DNA of 64,000 nucleotides from Gymnorhina tibicen (Eukaryota; Chordata; Aves; Passeriformes; Artamidae). Under the pieces are notes generated by a model. It was not told where the DNA came from and made no database searches. It was given only the letters and a program-made list of their open reading frames with translations. Made by a program: the position numbers and the translations under genes. Location: the NCBI GenBank assembly GCA_013399875.1, contig VXAZ01007544.1, forward strand, positions 219,155 through 283,154, read 5' to 3'. How positions within the stretch are numbered: position 1 is the first letter of the stretch; each line of letters starts with the position of its first letter. This document shows positions 1 through 12,388 of the stretch, in pieces.

Positions 1-1573
1 TATCCTAAATAAAAAACTGAAAAAAAGAAAAGAAAATTCTTTCCAGAATTGAGACTTTGCTGGCAAACTTAATTTACTTCAATATAACATATATGTTAAA
101 GCAGAGTTTAAATTTCATTTTTGAAAGACAATGTCAAATACATCTTCCTGGAGAAAAAGACCATTCCACCATCTCAAATATATGACAGTAGCATACTGCA
201 GGAAGAACATGGACTATTATTACATTAATTTAGTTCCTACATTCATTTTTTGCTGACTATGATTATAAAAAATTATTTATAAGATGTAAAGATGTAATTT
301 CTTCAGTCCAAGAAGGCTGTCCAGGAGTGTCTTTGCTAAGGCAACCATATGAGTCCCTAATGCGGCACCATTTATGGATATTAGATACGTCAATAAGAGA
401 AATGAAATAAAAGGGATATCCACATATGGTGTTGAATTTTGGCCTTATTAAAAAAATAAATACCCCTTGAGAATGTGGTAAATGCATAAGATACAGAAAA
501 AATAGCAAACATCTCATTATAGTATAGTTGTTCTCTTCCTGCTTCTTCTATGAACATGTACAAGGTACACACAGGCTATTGTTCTTTTCCCCTTATAAGT
601 TAAACAGAGCCTGAATTTCCTATCAAGTTTGAACAAATTTTTGTGTTTCTGGTATGCTTCCTGAGCAAACTCCTGTGAAGCAGTAAACACTATGGCAGCG
701 CAGAGTTTATTACCTCTCTGACAACGTCCAAGTTTTCTGTGCTTACTCTGAGATAGATATCAAGATCTATTTTCAAGATAAATTATTTAATTTCCCTTCA
801 TAAAACTGTTTTCGGGGCAAGATACATGAGCTGCTGTGAAAAAGGGGTTGTTTTTTCTTTCCAGAGATTTTTCACATCAACAGATCAGCCCCTGACATCT
901 CAGGTTAAGCTATCTCAGCATAATCACTGATAGTACACAATTTGCAGGAAGCAAAAGGAGCACTGTGAAGGTTTCAGGTCAAAAATTAATCTACCTGACA
1001 GGAGCATGTCTGGAAAGCTTCATCTTCAGCATTCCAGTGATGCCTAAATCCTTCTCACCTGCTGGAATGGCACTGATTTCCAAATTATAAATTAATTTAC
1101 AATTTAAAATTTAAATTTAAAAGTCTGTTTGAAGAAGAGGTTTTATTTGTTTCCTGTAACTCTGTAAACTTGCTAGTGAGCAAGGGATGGAAACTGAGTG
1201 TTACATATTTTTGTAGCTGTTTCTTAGTTTCTTTTTCGTGCTTCAAAGGAAAGCTAGGTCTCAGATGCAAACTTCTAAAGTTAGTAAAGATACCATTTCT
1301 CTGGTCTGTGGCTTGGAATGGGTAACAGTCATTTAATCTATGTACATGGCATTTTTTTTTCATTGGGGTAAAAAACCACAACAGTAGCTTTACCGTTCCA
1401 AAAAACAGTTCCTCTTTAACAAAAAATCAGGCAGAATTAGGAATATTAATACTGTGTTGCATAACAGATGCACTATGTCAAAGGAATAAAATGTTTCTGC
1501 CTTGAAAAACTTTCCATGCAAAGAACACTTTAAGAACTTTACCTGTTTTACTTCTGTAAAATTCAAGGTAAGA

Positions 1574-1613
<40 letters not shown>

Positions 1614-3307
1614 TCTTCTTCATTGCTTCAGCACAAAAGGATAGGGTATGGTTAGCTTAAAAAGCTGAAATATATTATGGGAAGTGGAAAAAGATAATTT
1701 TCCTGGAACATGGAAATCCAGAGCAGATGGAGGTCACATGAATACAGTATCAGACATTTCAATAATGGTTGAAAAATGCATGAGCTACAATTAGTCCATA
1801 CAAGCATAATGGAACATGCTCCATACTCACAGGTGTATGTGCAGTCCTCACAATATCTCTTTCAGTCTGTTTTCTATATTATCTCATCATCTTACAAGAA
1901 CATGCAAAAATATATCTCCAGAATATTGGCCAGTATAAGTTCTAAAATATGTGAAATATACAGGGAAGTCTTTGCTTAATTTGATATTTTTGCAAAGTTC
2001 AATTTATAATTATTTATTATTTAATTTGTTTTACAATCTTTGAAATACCACAGCTTTTTTGTATACCTATCCTCAATTGTTCTTCATAATTCCCAAAATT
2101 CCTCTCATTTACTTGTAACTAGGTAATACAACCTGATGATAAATTATTTGATAGTCATCACATAACATGCTATTATTGACAAAAGAACTATTCTGATCTG
2201 CTAAATCCATTTTATGTTAATGTAAGTCTGTAAATTTCAGAAAAGTTACAGAAGTAATTTATGCATGAGGCCCCATCTCTTTCATCTTCTTTGATTAGGA
2301 GACACCAGCTAATAACCTCTTATTTTAGATACACATATAAACCTATATATTACTAATAGGTCAGTTGAGTAGATATATCAGATGAGTTGTGTGCAAGGGC
2401 AGTTGATTTTACCCTTAAACTAAGGATAGAATCAATTGTAGAAATAATTTTGTGCTCCATGATCACATTAAATTTATCCAAGATTTTTTATTAAACCTTG
2501 GCTCCAGTAGAACCATGTCCCAGTGTTCTAAAACCATCTTTAAGGCACTGTTCTGGAGGAAATTATGGGACTCTTCAGAGGACCAGTTTGAGTAAACCCC
2601 GCCTGTTTAGAAAACTGAGATATCCTAAAAGTGTACAGTAAGGATATTCTCCACTAGCTTAAAGGATAAACCGGTAGCTGAGGTAGTCATTCTCTTTGAG
2701 CTTGTCATTAGAGGGATGTAAGGGCAAGACTCATCTGGTCTAGTTTATACTGAAATTAAATGCACTAAGTGTGCCAGTTTTTTCCCAGTGACTATGAAGA
2801 GAGTGAGGATGACTAGCTGACACATAAATGTCTATATCCTAGATAACTAGCACTAGTTACTGTATCTCCCACACCGCAGATCTCAAAGAATTACCCTTGT
2901 ACTCAAGCAACAAAAAGAACCCAATTTTCAGGTTATTTCTAAAATGAGGGAAAAAATCATATGTATGCATAGTACTTGAAACTATAATAGGAGAACAGAT
3001 CACATGATAGAATTAAATGTGAACAAAGCTGGACAGACTGAATGAGAAACAGGCACTGGTTAAAACTTTTAGGATGAAATGAGATTTGTAACATAATTTC
3101 TCAAGGTCCTATTCTGTGCCTAATTTTATTCATTTTGTATAAAAATAATTTGTGCACATGATTAAGAGACTAATAGAGCCTCTCTATGAAAACCACATAG
3201 TACTGTACTGTGGGTGGTTCCTTCTGACACAGCAAGGAGGAAATCTGTGTCATGTGGGCCAACTCAGTTATCTAAGGCACCTCCGTCACTGAGAGCAGGA
3301 ATAAAGT
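1..3307. other. Intergenic, AT-rich, no gene seen
   Basis: Unique-looking AT-rich sequence. Apart from the (ATT)n microsatellite at 1575-1613, nothing could be assigned. All open frames are under 100 codons and look random. Confidence 0.6.
1575..1613. repeat. (ATT)13 microsatellite
   Basis: Uninterrupted ATT trinucleotide repeat, 13 units. Confidence 0.97.
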
Positions 3308-3376
3308 CCAGGAGTTGGACTTTGATGATTCTTGTGGATCCTTTGATGTCCCTTCCAGCTCCAGATATTCTATGAG
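3308..3376 (+). mobile_element. CR1 LINE 3'-end fragment (degraded)
   Basis: The stretch GGAGTTGGACTTTGATGATT, followed by GTCCCTTCCAGCTCC and ending ATTCTATGA, matches the 3' UTR end of avian CR1. Only the terminal part remains and it is diverged. Confidence 0.75.
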
Positions 3377-6111
3377 TTAGTGTCCATCCATCACCTCTGT
3401 CATTTCTATTAGTCACCCCAGAAGGCCCCGAGAAGAACAAGTAGGGGATGTAATTTTATCATCAAAAGTTACATTCTAAATAGAATTTTCTATAAAATAA
3501 GTTTTCATCATCTTGAAATAGCAGAAGGCAAGAAAGACCTGAATATCCTTATTCAGTCAAATAGTGTCATGTGACTCTAAGCAGGCAAAAATAATCCTAG
3601 CATGCTTCAGGCAAAGTGATAGAAATAGAGACGTGTTGATGCCATTATATAAGGTGCTAGAAAATTCTCCTCTGAAATACTGGATCCAGTCCATGTTCAA
3701 AAACTGTGAATTTAAACTAGAACAAACTTGGAGAATAACCTCTATACAGATCTGTAAAGTAAAAGTGGAGATAATATATATGAAAAATCATAAATATCTG
3801 TAAGCACATATGGTGAAAACCATCAGGGAGGAAAAAAGAGCTATTAAGCTAATAGATACTGTTGGCACAGTAGCGAAATGGCATAAAACAGTCATGAATA
3901 CTTTTAAACTGCCAGTTAGGAGATTTCTAATACCAGGAACAGCTTTCAACCAGAAGCAGGAGGGTGAGAAATCTTAGCCAATTTTATAATGAGTCTTGCA
4001 GCATTTATAAACAGGTTTCAGTTGCCTATAACAACAGGGAGCAGGGCTTTATGACCCACTAAGTTTTTCCGGCCTTATGCCCAAAGATGCAGAAGGCACT
4101 GGCAAAAGAAATTCTGCTTGTTTATTTAAATGGGAAGTTTTCACAAACCTTTTGTAAGTATGAACACTGGTAATATGTTTACTTTCATGGTATTAAATGA
4201 ATGCACTCATTGGTCACTGTTATTTTGAAAATCTCTTATTATACTTCAGCATTATTTTTAATTGTAACAGTAAAATTAGTCGTTTTCATTGGGCTATAAG
4301 GGGCCTGGATGTCGGGTGTGCTTCTCATTCATACATGTATTGATAATAAGACAAAAGAGAAAGGAGAGATGCTTGGATTGGTTTTCTTTTCTTGCTCTTT
4401 GGCTTTTCTTATGTTGCTGTTTGTTGAAACACAGTTTTATTCACTGCGTGATAATGTTCCACCTTTGTTCCTGAGAAAAGTAGTACTTGAGCCCTCGAAA
4501 GCTGAATAAGCTACATTTGTAAGTATTAAACATCTGCAGTATGCCATGTAATTGATTCTATGTGGTTTTTTTAAGGTAATTTTTGTCAACACTGTTTTGC
4601 TTATTTATGTTTAATGAGGAATGAATTTAATTTTTATAAAAATTAATAAGATCAGGAAACCCATGTAAGTTATTTATTACTGTAGAAGCCATTTTAACAG
4701 TCTCTTCAAAAAAACATAAGTAAAAATTCTTTCATTGCTACTGTCAGACAGTATGTTTTCCAAGTATGGTTACAGACGTGAAGAGTAATAGCCATGAAGT
4801 GTTATTAATTATTTCAATATCGATGAAAATAATATAATAATAACAATAAAATAATAATTAGTCATATCTATCAGCACAGTCTCACTTATATCACTACTTC
4901 CTACTCTGATTTTCTCTTTCTTTTTCTTTCCATTTATCCTTTGTTTCCCCAAGTGTATTCCAAATTCAGTCTATACAGATAGGTGGCTTGAGGTCACAGA
5001 AATTAAATGGTGAACAAGCTGAAATCAGTGGAACGAACATGAATCTTGTGTATATTCATCACATTGAGGACAAGATCTTAAACAAATAACAAAATTGTTT
5101 TAGTAGTGATCTAGAAGACCGGGTTAGCAGTATGGCTGGAGATGGTGCATGGCACTAACTAAAATTAGGATTTTAGTAAGCAGTGGTGCTTATTACTGTG
5201 TTTGAGCAGAAAAACAGCACAAGCAACATCTGCTTTCTCAGATAACTCCTATCATTCTTTCTCTGAAAGAATAAAATGTACTGAAGATTTAAAAGCTGTG
5301 GAAAAAGCAAAAAGATATTAGGTCACTTGGCCCAAATCCCAGATTAAGTCAACCACTGCCCCTAGAAGAGAAGCCTGAATTCCCAGCTCTCAAGGAGCCA
5401 TGTCAACCACTGGGAAGCATCATTTCTTCAGAGTTGATTTAAAGGAAAGTAACCAAGAAAAAGAACATAAGATTCCAAATTCCAGAAAGAAAAGCTTTAC
5501 TTTGTCTTCTAAATCTGAGGAGGTGTGTGCTGCAATTTTTTGATCAATTTCAGGTCTAGTTCTAGTTCTTAGGCACTGAATGTTACAATACTTCACTGCT
5601 GTTTGACTTTTAGTGAATAAAAAAGGGCCCACTATTGCAAAAGGATGAGTACTTTTTCCATTACAGGATACCAAATTGCTTTGTACCAGTGTGCTAAAGT
5701 GCACATAAAATCTGCAAGACATTATTAAGAGTGTGTGCAGATGTGTGCTACTCAAACAGGTATGCCTGTAAAAAAGGTATGCCTGTTGCCATTTACTCAC
5801 ATCCAGCTGGTCATTGCTGCATCTTTTGCAGAATTTATTACCCCCACTTAAATTTGCTTACAGAAATGCTCACATGAGCACTTTGTATCTTCTGAAGTAA
5901 GGGGCAGTGAGCTGAAATATTTTGGCTAATGGATCTTGGCAGAATCAGCTCATTAGTACTTAAGCAGAACAGGCACCAGACACATATGAGCAATGACTGT
6001 ATCCAGATCAGAAATAACCTGATTGTTGTTTCCAAGGCCTGTATCTTAACAACACATTGTCACAGAGTTTAATTCTTCGTTAAATCTGAATGACAAATTT
6101 AGACATTACAG
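3377..6111. other. Intergenic, no gene seen
   Basis: AT-rich sequence without recognised genes. A short stretch near 4480-4540 (CCTCGAAAGCTGAATAAGC, then TATTAAACAT) faintly resembles the ends of some old amniote interspersed repeats, but this is too weak to call. A small direct repeat (GGTATGCCTGT) lies near 5760-5790. Confidence 0.5.
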
Positions 6112-6430
6112 ATACAAGGAGGCATGGAAGAGACCTTAACAGGCCATCTCAACCCTTTCTATCTCCATATTTCTATGTCATTCCTGACAGGTTCTCGTCC
6201 AACTTGTTTTTCAATAACCTCCAGTGATGGAAACTTCACAACCTGCCCAGGCAATGCATTCCAGTCCTGCACTAACCTTTCCGTCAGGAGGTTTATCCTG
6301 TCATCTGATCTAATCTCCCTTGTGCTAATTAGAAACCCTTGCTGTAATCACAATACATTATTCAGTTGGTCCACATCCCTCCTGAACTGCACAAAATCAG
6401 ACATTAGCGCTCCAGCTGACACTTAGCGCC
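6112..6430 (-). mobile_element. Ancient CR1-type LINE fragment, reverse orientation
   Basis: Read on the plus strand it resembles an inverted CR1 3' region. A worn GGAAGAGACCTTAACAGGCCATCT end is followed by text equivalent to CCAGTGATGGAAACTTC, ACAACCTGCCCAGGCAATGC and TTCCAGTCCTGCACTAACC. It is older and more diverged than the other CR1 copies here. Confidence 0.7.
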
Positions 6431-6865
6431 AAATACAACAAATATTTCAGCTGAATTAGAGATAACAATCCTATTTACATTTTTTTTCAGAAAGGCATAA
6501 CATTCTTGACTCTTGTCCAGCTTGTGAGCCACAGTACCTCTCAGATCTTTTTGTTTAGCCAGACATTTTTCAGTTTTTGTTTACAGAGAGGAATTCTTTG
6601 TGTGTCCTTTTAGGACTGTGTCTGTTTTCTCTGTGGAGGTTTTGAAAGACTGTGTGATCAGCTTGACCTCATGATATAGTCTGCAATGAGCCAGAGACTG
6701 AACAGGTGACATCCTTAAAACCCTCTCAACTTGAAAAATTCTACAAGTCTCTCACTTCCTGCAATAATTTTGAACTTGGCTTCTATTCTATGTACTCAAA
6801 GGTTGTCCACTATTGTTGTGTCACTTGCAATTTTAATAAAATTATTATATTCTTGCAAAAAACAA
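6431..6865 (-). mobile_element. Probable continuation of the ancient CR1-type LINE
   Basis: Two islands look like inverted CR1 coding sequence: 6506-6560 (TTGTCCAGCTTGTGAGCCAC, then CAGATCTTTTTG) and about 6715-6865 (TTGTGTCACTTGCAATTTTA). Spacing and order agree with the fragment at 6112-6430, but divergence is high and edges are uncertain. Confidence 0.45.
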
Positions 6866-9800
6866 AAAACGTTGCAGTTTTTAATCCAGGACAGACCTTT
6901 TATTCTAAAACTGGATATGTTCTTCCAGATTGACTATTAACCACTGCTAAAATATTCGCGAAGTGTGGTAGCTACCATGTAATAGTGGCAATTTTCCCTG
7001 CTCATCACAAGTTAGACATAAGTGTACAAAGTCCAAAGCCCTCCCAGTGTTCACCAGTGGCTTCTTCTTCAGGACACATCTGTGCTCTCCCCAGAGTTTT
7101 ACTCTCTCCCAGGAGATCTAACCGAAATACCATCCGAGTCCAGAGGTGTATGATGTCTCAGCTCTTCAGTATTATTCCTGGCACTGTTCTGAGTTCCTAC
7201 ATGGATGAGCATCAGCATGAAGCAGTAGCCACTGGGGCAGATGAGCCTCAGAAAATTCTTCTACTATCTTGGATTAAGAGTGCTGGCAGGGTATACAGCG
7301 CATGGAATATCAAGGCCAGTACTCACATGCATCACTTCAACTCTCTTAGGACTCAACTACTAAATAATTCTGTCTTTCATATCCTCTTTAGTGTTCTTCA
7401 CTGCATCTCATGGCCTCTTGCTTCTTTATGACTGGAATGATACATCACATGCTCTCAGTACCACTGTGCTGGTATTATCGGGGAAGATTCTGCCTTAAAT
7501 AGAGAACATCAGACTCTAAAGAGCAACCAGCTGTAGTCAGCTTCAAAAACTCCTTTTCTCTTTTCCATCCCCCTTAGCTTCCTATGGGACCATGTTTCTT
7601 CTAATTAGATCTGACAGTCAGTGATTGCAATTAAAACCATCCAGACTGGTGTACTGTACCTTCTGTTCTCTAAATCTCCTTGTGAAAACAATGAATGGAG
7701 TCTTGCAGCATTAAGCAGTAGCCTGTTTTTTTCATGACTCAGCTGTTACAGATGCATGCAAGCTCACCAGCTCCTAGGTTTCACACCAAAATGATGGCCA
7801 TGGTTCTCAAAGGGGATCATTTCTTTGCTCCAGAGTTCTGGGAATAAGAAAGTGATTTCTGGGACATCTCTGGTTTGGCTGGGAGATGAAGAGCTGAAAA
7901 TGAGTCCAAGACTTCATTTATTAACAGCTTTTACTTGACAGGAAAAGTAACTAATGAATTTTCTCTCACCCAAAAGTCCATTTTTCCAGTTTGAACATGG
8001 TCTCTAAAAACTGCTGTAATTATTTCAAGATTGTTATTTGTTTAGATGTCAGAGTAATGGAAGACAACTCAACTACATGAATGTATAGATACACAGTTGG
8101 TACAAAACAGAAATAGAGTCATGAGATGAAAAAGGGTAGAGAGGAAGAAAAGTTAACAGCTTTGTTACTGTGTGTAAATCCAGTCCAAAGCTCTCACAGA
8201 CAAATTAACAGAAGAAACAATAGTTTTTAGCTGTGCCAGTGTGGCTTTGTAGGCGCTGCTCAGGTGATGTCAGGGATGCCTGTGATACTGGACTGACAGA
8301 AGATGTACCAAAGGTGTATCAAAAAGACAGAATGGACACCTCCTTATACATGTAGTTTCTCATCTAGAGAGATTGAGGTCTGTTCAGACAGCTTGTAGCA
8401 GTCAGGGCACACTGTTAGTTTCTGTTTCTGCCATCAGAAGCATCCTCTTAAAAGATCTCTAAGATACCAAAAAGGAAAATGCACTTCTGTCCTTACAGAA
8501 CTCTTATTAGATAACTTAATCTGGGAAAGGTGATGTGATGATACAGTTATCTGCCTTTCTTTGCATCTTCTTTCTATTAGCTGAAAAGGCTTTACAAATG
8601 ACATTCAATTGTCTTCACTGAGATTTGTTTAAGAAATTGAATGTAGGAAGCAAAATTCAAAGATTATGGTCTTCAACATTTGAAGATTTAAATCTTTTGG
8701 GAGTTATGTAAGTACCTGTTATTTCCATAAATTATAATTTGGGACTTTTTGAGACAAGTGTTCTCAAGAAAATTTGTAAAATTACTCTTAAAATTTAGTA
8801 AAATTCAACTATCTCTGCATGCAGAACAGTGTGTTTATTTGCTAGGGGAAGGAAAACAACCCAAACAAATCTTGGCATTAGAAGGTTTTAAACCCTTGTT
8901 TTTCCTCCTTCCCCTACTAAATCCTGGGATCAGCCAAACTTGTATGTGTTTTTATCTAAGCTGAGTGACAGCATTGTAAACCTAACCTCATCAGCATGCT
9001 GTAAATGGTTTGAATTAATTAATTTCCTCTGGAAATCTGTTGTGTCCTGGATTCTGCTTTAACCCCCTACGAAGAAGGCCCAACGTGGAAGTATCAGCTC
9101 AGTGACAACTTTGTTGTTAATGAAAAATGGTTACTGTTCCACACGGAAGCCCATTGATGTTGATATGGCCAATGCTCCTGTGAGCAAACATCTGGTCTGT
9201 GTTAGATGTTGATTCTAATTCTCAGTCAATATTTTTGGACACTGCTACCGTTGGTAATTTATTGGTATTACCTGGGTGTTCTGCAAAGCTGTTTTGATGT
9301 ACGCAAAGCACATTTATTTCATAATAATTTATTAATATTACTTCAACTTATTTTGTCATGTTGGTTGGGGTCATAAAGACACACGTCATTAATACCTACA
9401 TTCTTGTTTAAGCTCCATTTGATTCCCTGAAATGTTCCCATTTGAAGAACACTATCATTGCTCATTTGTGTGTTCTGTGCTCAAATCCGCCAAGATGTGG
9501 TAACAGAAGTACATGGAAAGAAGACTTCCCCACACCCAAAATAACATTGTAAAACTAAGCCTCAGTGATCCACATCACAGGAGTAAGGGGACTGGAGACA
9601 CGAAATAGCCACTCTGTTGCAGTTTAAACACTTGCCTGCATTTGGAAGGTATTTCCACCAACAGCTGATTGATGTTGATGATTGTTCTAATATATTTTGT
9701 TTATAAAATAGTAAAATACATTTTATACTTATTTGATAGTAAGGAAGGAGCTGTCATCTATCACACTTTTGTAAGTAAAACTATATTGGAACCCATGCTG

Positions 9801-12332
9801 GTAATATTACAAATGATAAAAGTTAATAAGAATGTTCTGGCAGTTCAAGCAATAGTGAGCTTAATTGATTAAACAGAAGAATTGCACTGCTTGAGAAAAA
9901 AGGTGTCAGCATGAGGAGCCTGTTAGATTAAGCAGAACCATTGGAAAGATAGAGCAACAAGGGAAGACAGAACTCAGGTTACGAGTAATTAGACTAGTAC
10001 AATTTTCCATCTGGACATTTGGATTTTAGTGGACAGGGAGGCAAAAAAGCTCATGAAGCCAGACAAGTGGAGGCAGAGAATGGGAGCAAGAATCAGGGAG
10101 TGGGGGACAGAGAAAATTAAGAGTGGACAAGGAGTTAAAATAAGAAGTTAGATGAGGGGCAAAGTAAGAAACTAAACCATGAGTGGAGGAAGGAGTAGGA
10201 CCTGGCTGGAATGCCAGGTGAGGCTGGGAATCAGGTGAGAGAAGACTTCTAGACTGGGTTGAGGTCAAGTGAATACTTCATGAACAGAAGGCGAGAACCA
10301 ATGTACTGTGACTCTTAGAATGGCTGGACTAAAGGGATTTAAAACAAGTGCACTAGGGAGAAGTTATTCATACTGGTGCCACTGAGAAGAGGGTACAGGT
10401 GGGGAGGAAAAAATAGAAGGTTCTTAGTAAAAAGCTTTAATTTTCTATTTCCTAATTTTAGAGGGCATTACTTTGTATCTTTATTATTTTAATGTGGGGG
10501 GGTAGTGGAGAGATATGCACTGTAAATCTAGTTCATCAGAAGGGGGGCTGTGGTTTGAAACACATTGTTACACAATGAGGAGATCTTCAACATCCTCTTT
10601 TATAAAGAATCCTTGGTTGCTATGGAGGCAGTTTCAAAAGTCCTTTGTTAAAATGTGTGTTTTCTGCTAATAAAAAAAAAAAAAAAAGAGGTCACACATT
10701 TTTGGCTCAAAGTTGATAACCCAGAAATAAAAAAAAAAAATACATCACTGAAGGGGTGGAGAATCAGAAAGTCAGGCAAAAACATGCTGCCCATAGGGAA
10801 AAGACTGTCTGTAACTAATGAAATAGGAGACAGGTAGGAAACAAAGAGTGTACATTTTAAGAATAGTTTCCACTTTTTACTGGTTATCTATTTGCAGAAT
10901 GAGAACAATCTTCATGGGGAGGGGAAGGGCAAGCCTGCTCTTGCAGTCAGAAAATCAGACCTATGCAAACTAAGGGTGAACTGAAAGCTTCAGAAAAATC
11001 CATCTGTCTGTTCCAGAGGGCATCTTTCTCACACTGCTCAGAAAGGTGTCTGAGCAGTTTCCAAGGAAAGAGAAACAGGCAGTTCATCCCAGGGTCTTAC
11101 TCTTTTCTTACTCCACAATACCAAGGGACTGTGTTTAGCATTAGTTTACAGTTCAGGCTCTTGTGGCTTAAAGAAAAGGAGAGTGGAAGGTGTGGGCTTG
11201 CTTTTTAAACTTCTTTTTAATGAGTTAGAAACCCCTGGTCATGGGTCACCAGTGAAAAATCTGCCTTGGCAGTTTTGTGGTGGAGAAGCTGCATTGCTTC
11301 TGGGGAGCACTGCTATCAGAGAGGACCCTGCACAGTTGGCATGAGCCAGAGAGTCTTGCTGAAAAGCAGGGATACTGGAGCAGGGATGGCATCCTCCAAG
11401 CCAGCCAGGGCCCATTTGAGCCCCCTGCACTGTTGTGAGTGCTACAACCCCACTGTGTGTTTCCATCTGAGGCTGGGGAGGAGGGGCACACACTGCTGTG
11501 AGAGGGGCCCATGTGGGTGGACTGGGGCTGCAAAGCATATGTGAAAAGCAGATGTGGTGTGTGTTCCTGAGCAGAGCAGAGTGTGACAGCAGGGGCTTGG
11601 GAAAGAAGTCTCAGTAATGACTGTGTTAAGATATTTTAATAAAGAAGTTACCTAGTGTAAATAAATCCATATGTTTTGTAATCCATAGTTACAGTCTGCC
11701 TCAGCATCTGGCAATGTGGGGATTTAGCAGTGATAGCATTAATGGTATAGCTTCCTATGATATTTAATGGGGAGTGGAAAACAATTAATGACTTATTTTA
11801 AATGACAGTTTCAAGAATAGTCATCATTAAGGAAGGCTCACAATTAAAGGAGAATATGTTTGCTAAAAGCCAGGGAGAATTAAACTAAACAAGAACAACT
11901 TGGAAGAGGAATCCACATGCATAAGTAGTTTGTCTTTATGTACTATTATAACTAGGAAGGCTCAAAACTTGTCATGGAAGTGATTTGGGGAAGAAGAGAA
12001 ACATTTTGGCTAGATTTTGTTTTCTGTGCTAAAAGTACCCATTTTATCTGACTTCTCTTTAGTTTTGCCAATCTTTTCCTACCCTCTTAATTCCCTTTCC
12101 CACAAGCAAGAAGCAACTTTGTCAAAAAAGAGCAAGGAATGGACATGGAACAGGTGGTGTGGGGGCTTTTTGCTAGAAAATACTGACAAAAAAGTGTTTC
12201 TAATTTACTTTCTTTACCAGTGAACTTTTCCAGGAGAAATAAATAACAGCTATGTCCTCAGTCTCTATGGATGTACTAGGTCAAGTAGCCTGTACACAGA
12301 GGTCCTGTTTGCCTCTATTTCTAACCCTGTAA
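6866..12332. other. Intergenic, no gene seen
   Basis: No gene supported. It includes a 148-codon open frame at 6985-7431 of unknown meaning, a purine-skewed block at 10020-10420, A-runs at 10672-10687 and near 10728, and a GC-richer segment at 11230-11560 with overlapping open frames on both strands that look compositional. Confidence 0.55.
10672..10687. repeat. Poly(A) run
   Basis: 16 consecutive A. No retrocopy was recognised upstream. Confidence 0.95.
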
Positions 12333-12388
12333 AACCATAGAATCATAGAATGTTAAGGGGCTGGAATGGATCCTAGAGATCAGCTGAA
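12333..12388 (-). mobile_element. CR1 3'-end stub, reverse orientation
   Basis: ACCATAGAATCATAGAATG followed by GGGGCTGGAATGGATCCTAG and AGATCAGCT is the inverted 3' terminus of avian CR1, with only about 55 bp retained. Confidence 0.8.

Noticed and set aside
4455..4545. Ancient amniote repeat end (CTCGAAAGCT followed by TATTAAACAT)
   Set aside because: The similarity is brief and from memory, too weak to call without a repeat library.
5420..5800. 126-codon minus-strand open frame
   Set aside because: AT-rich, no recognisable domain, no promoter or splice context. Consistent with chance.
11239..11544. Three overlapping frames on both strands
   Set aside because: Mutually overlapping frames in a GC-richer stretch indicate composition, not coding.
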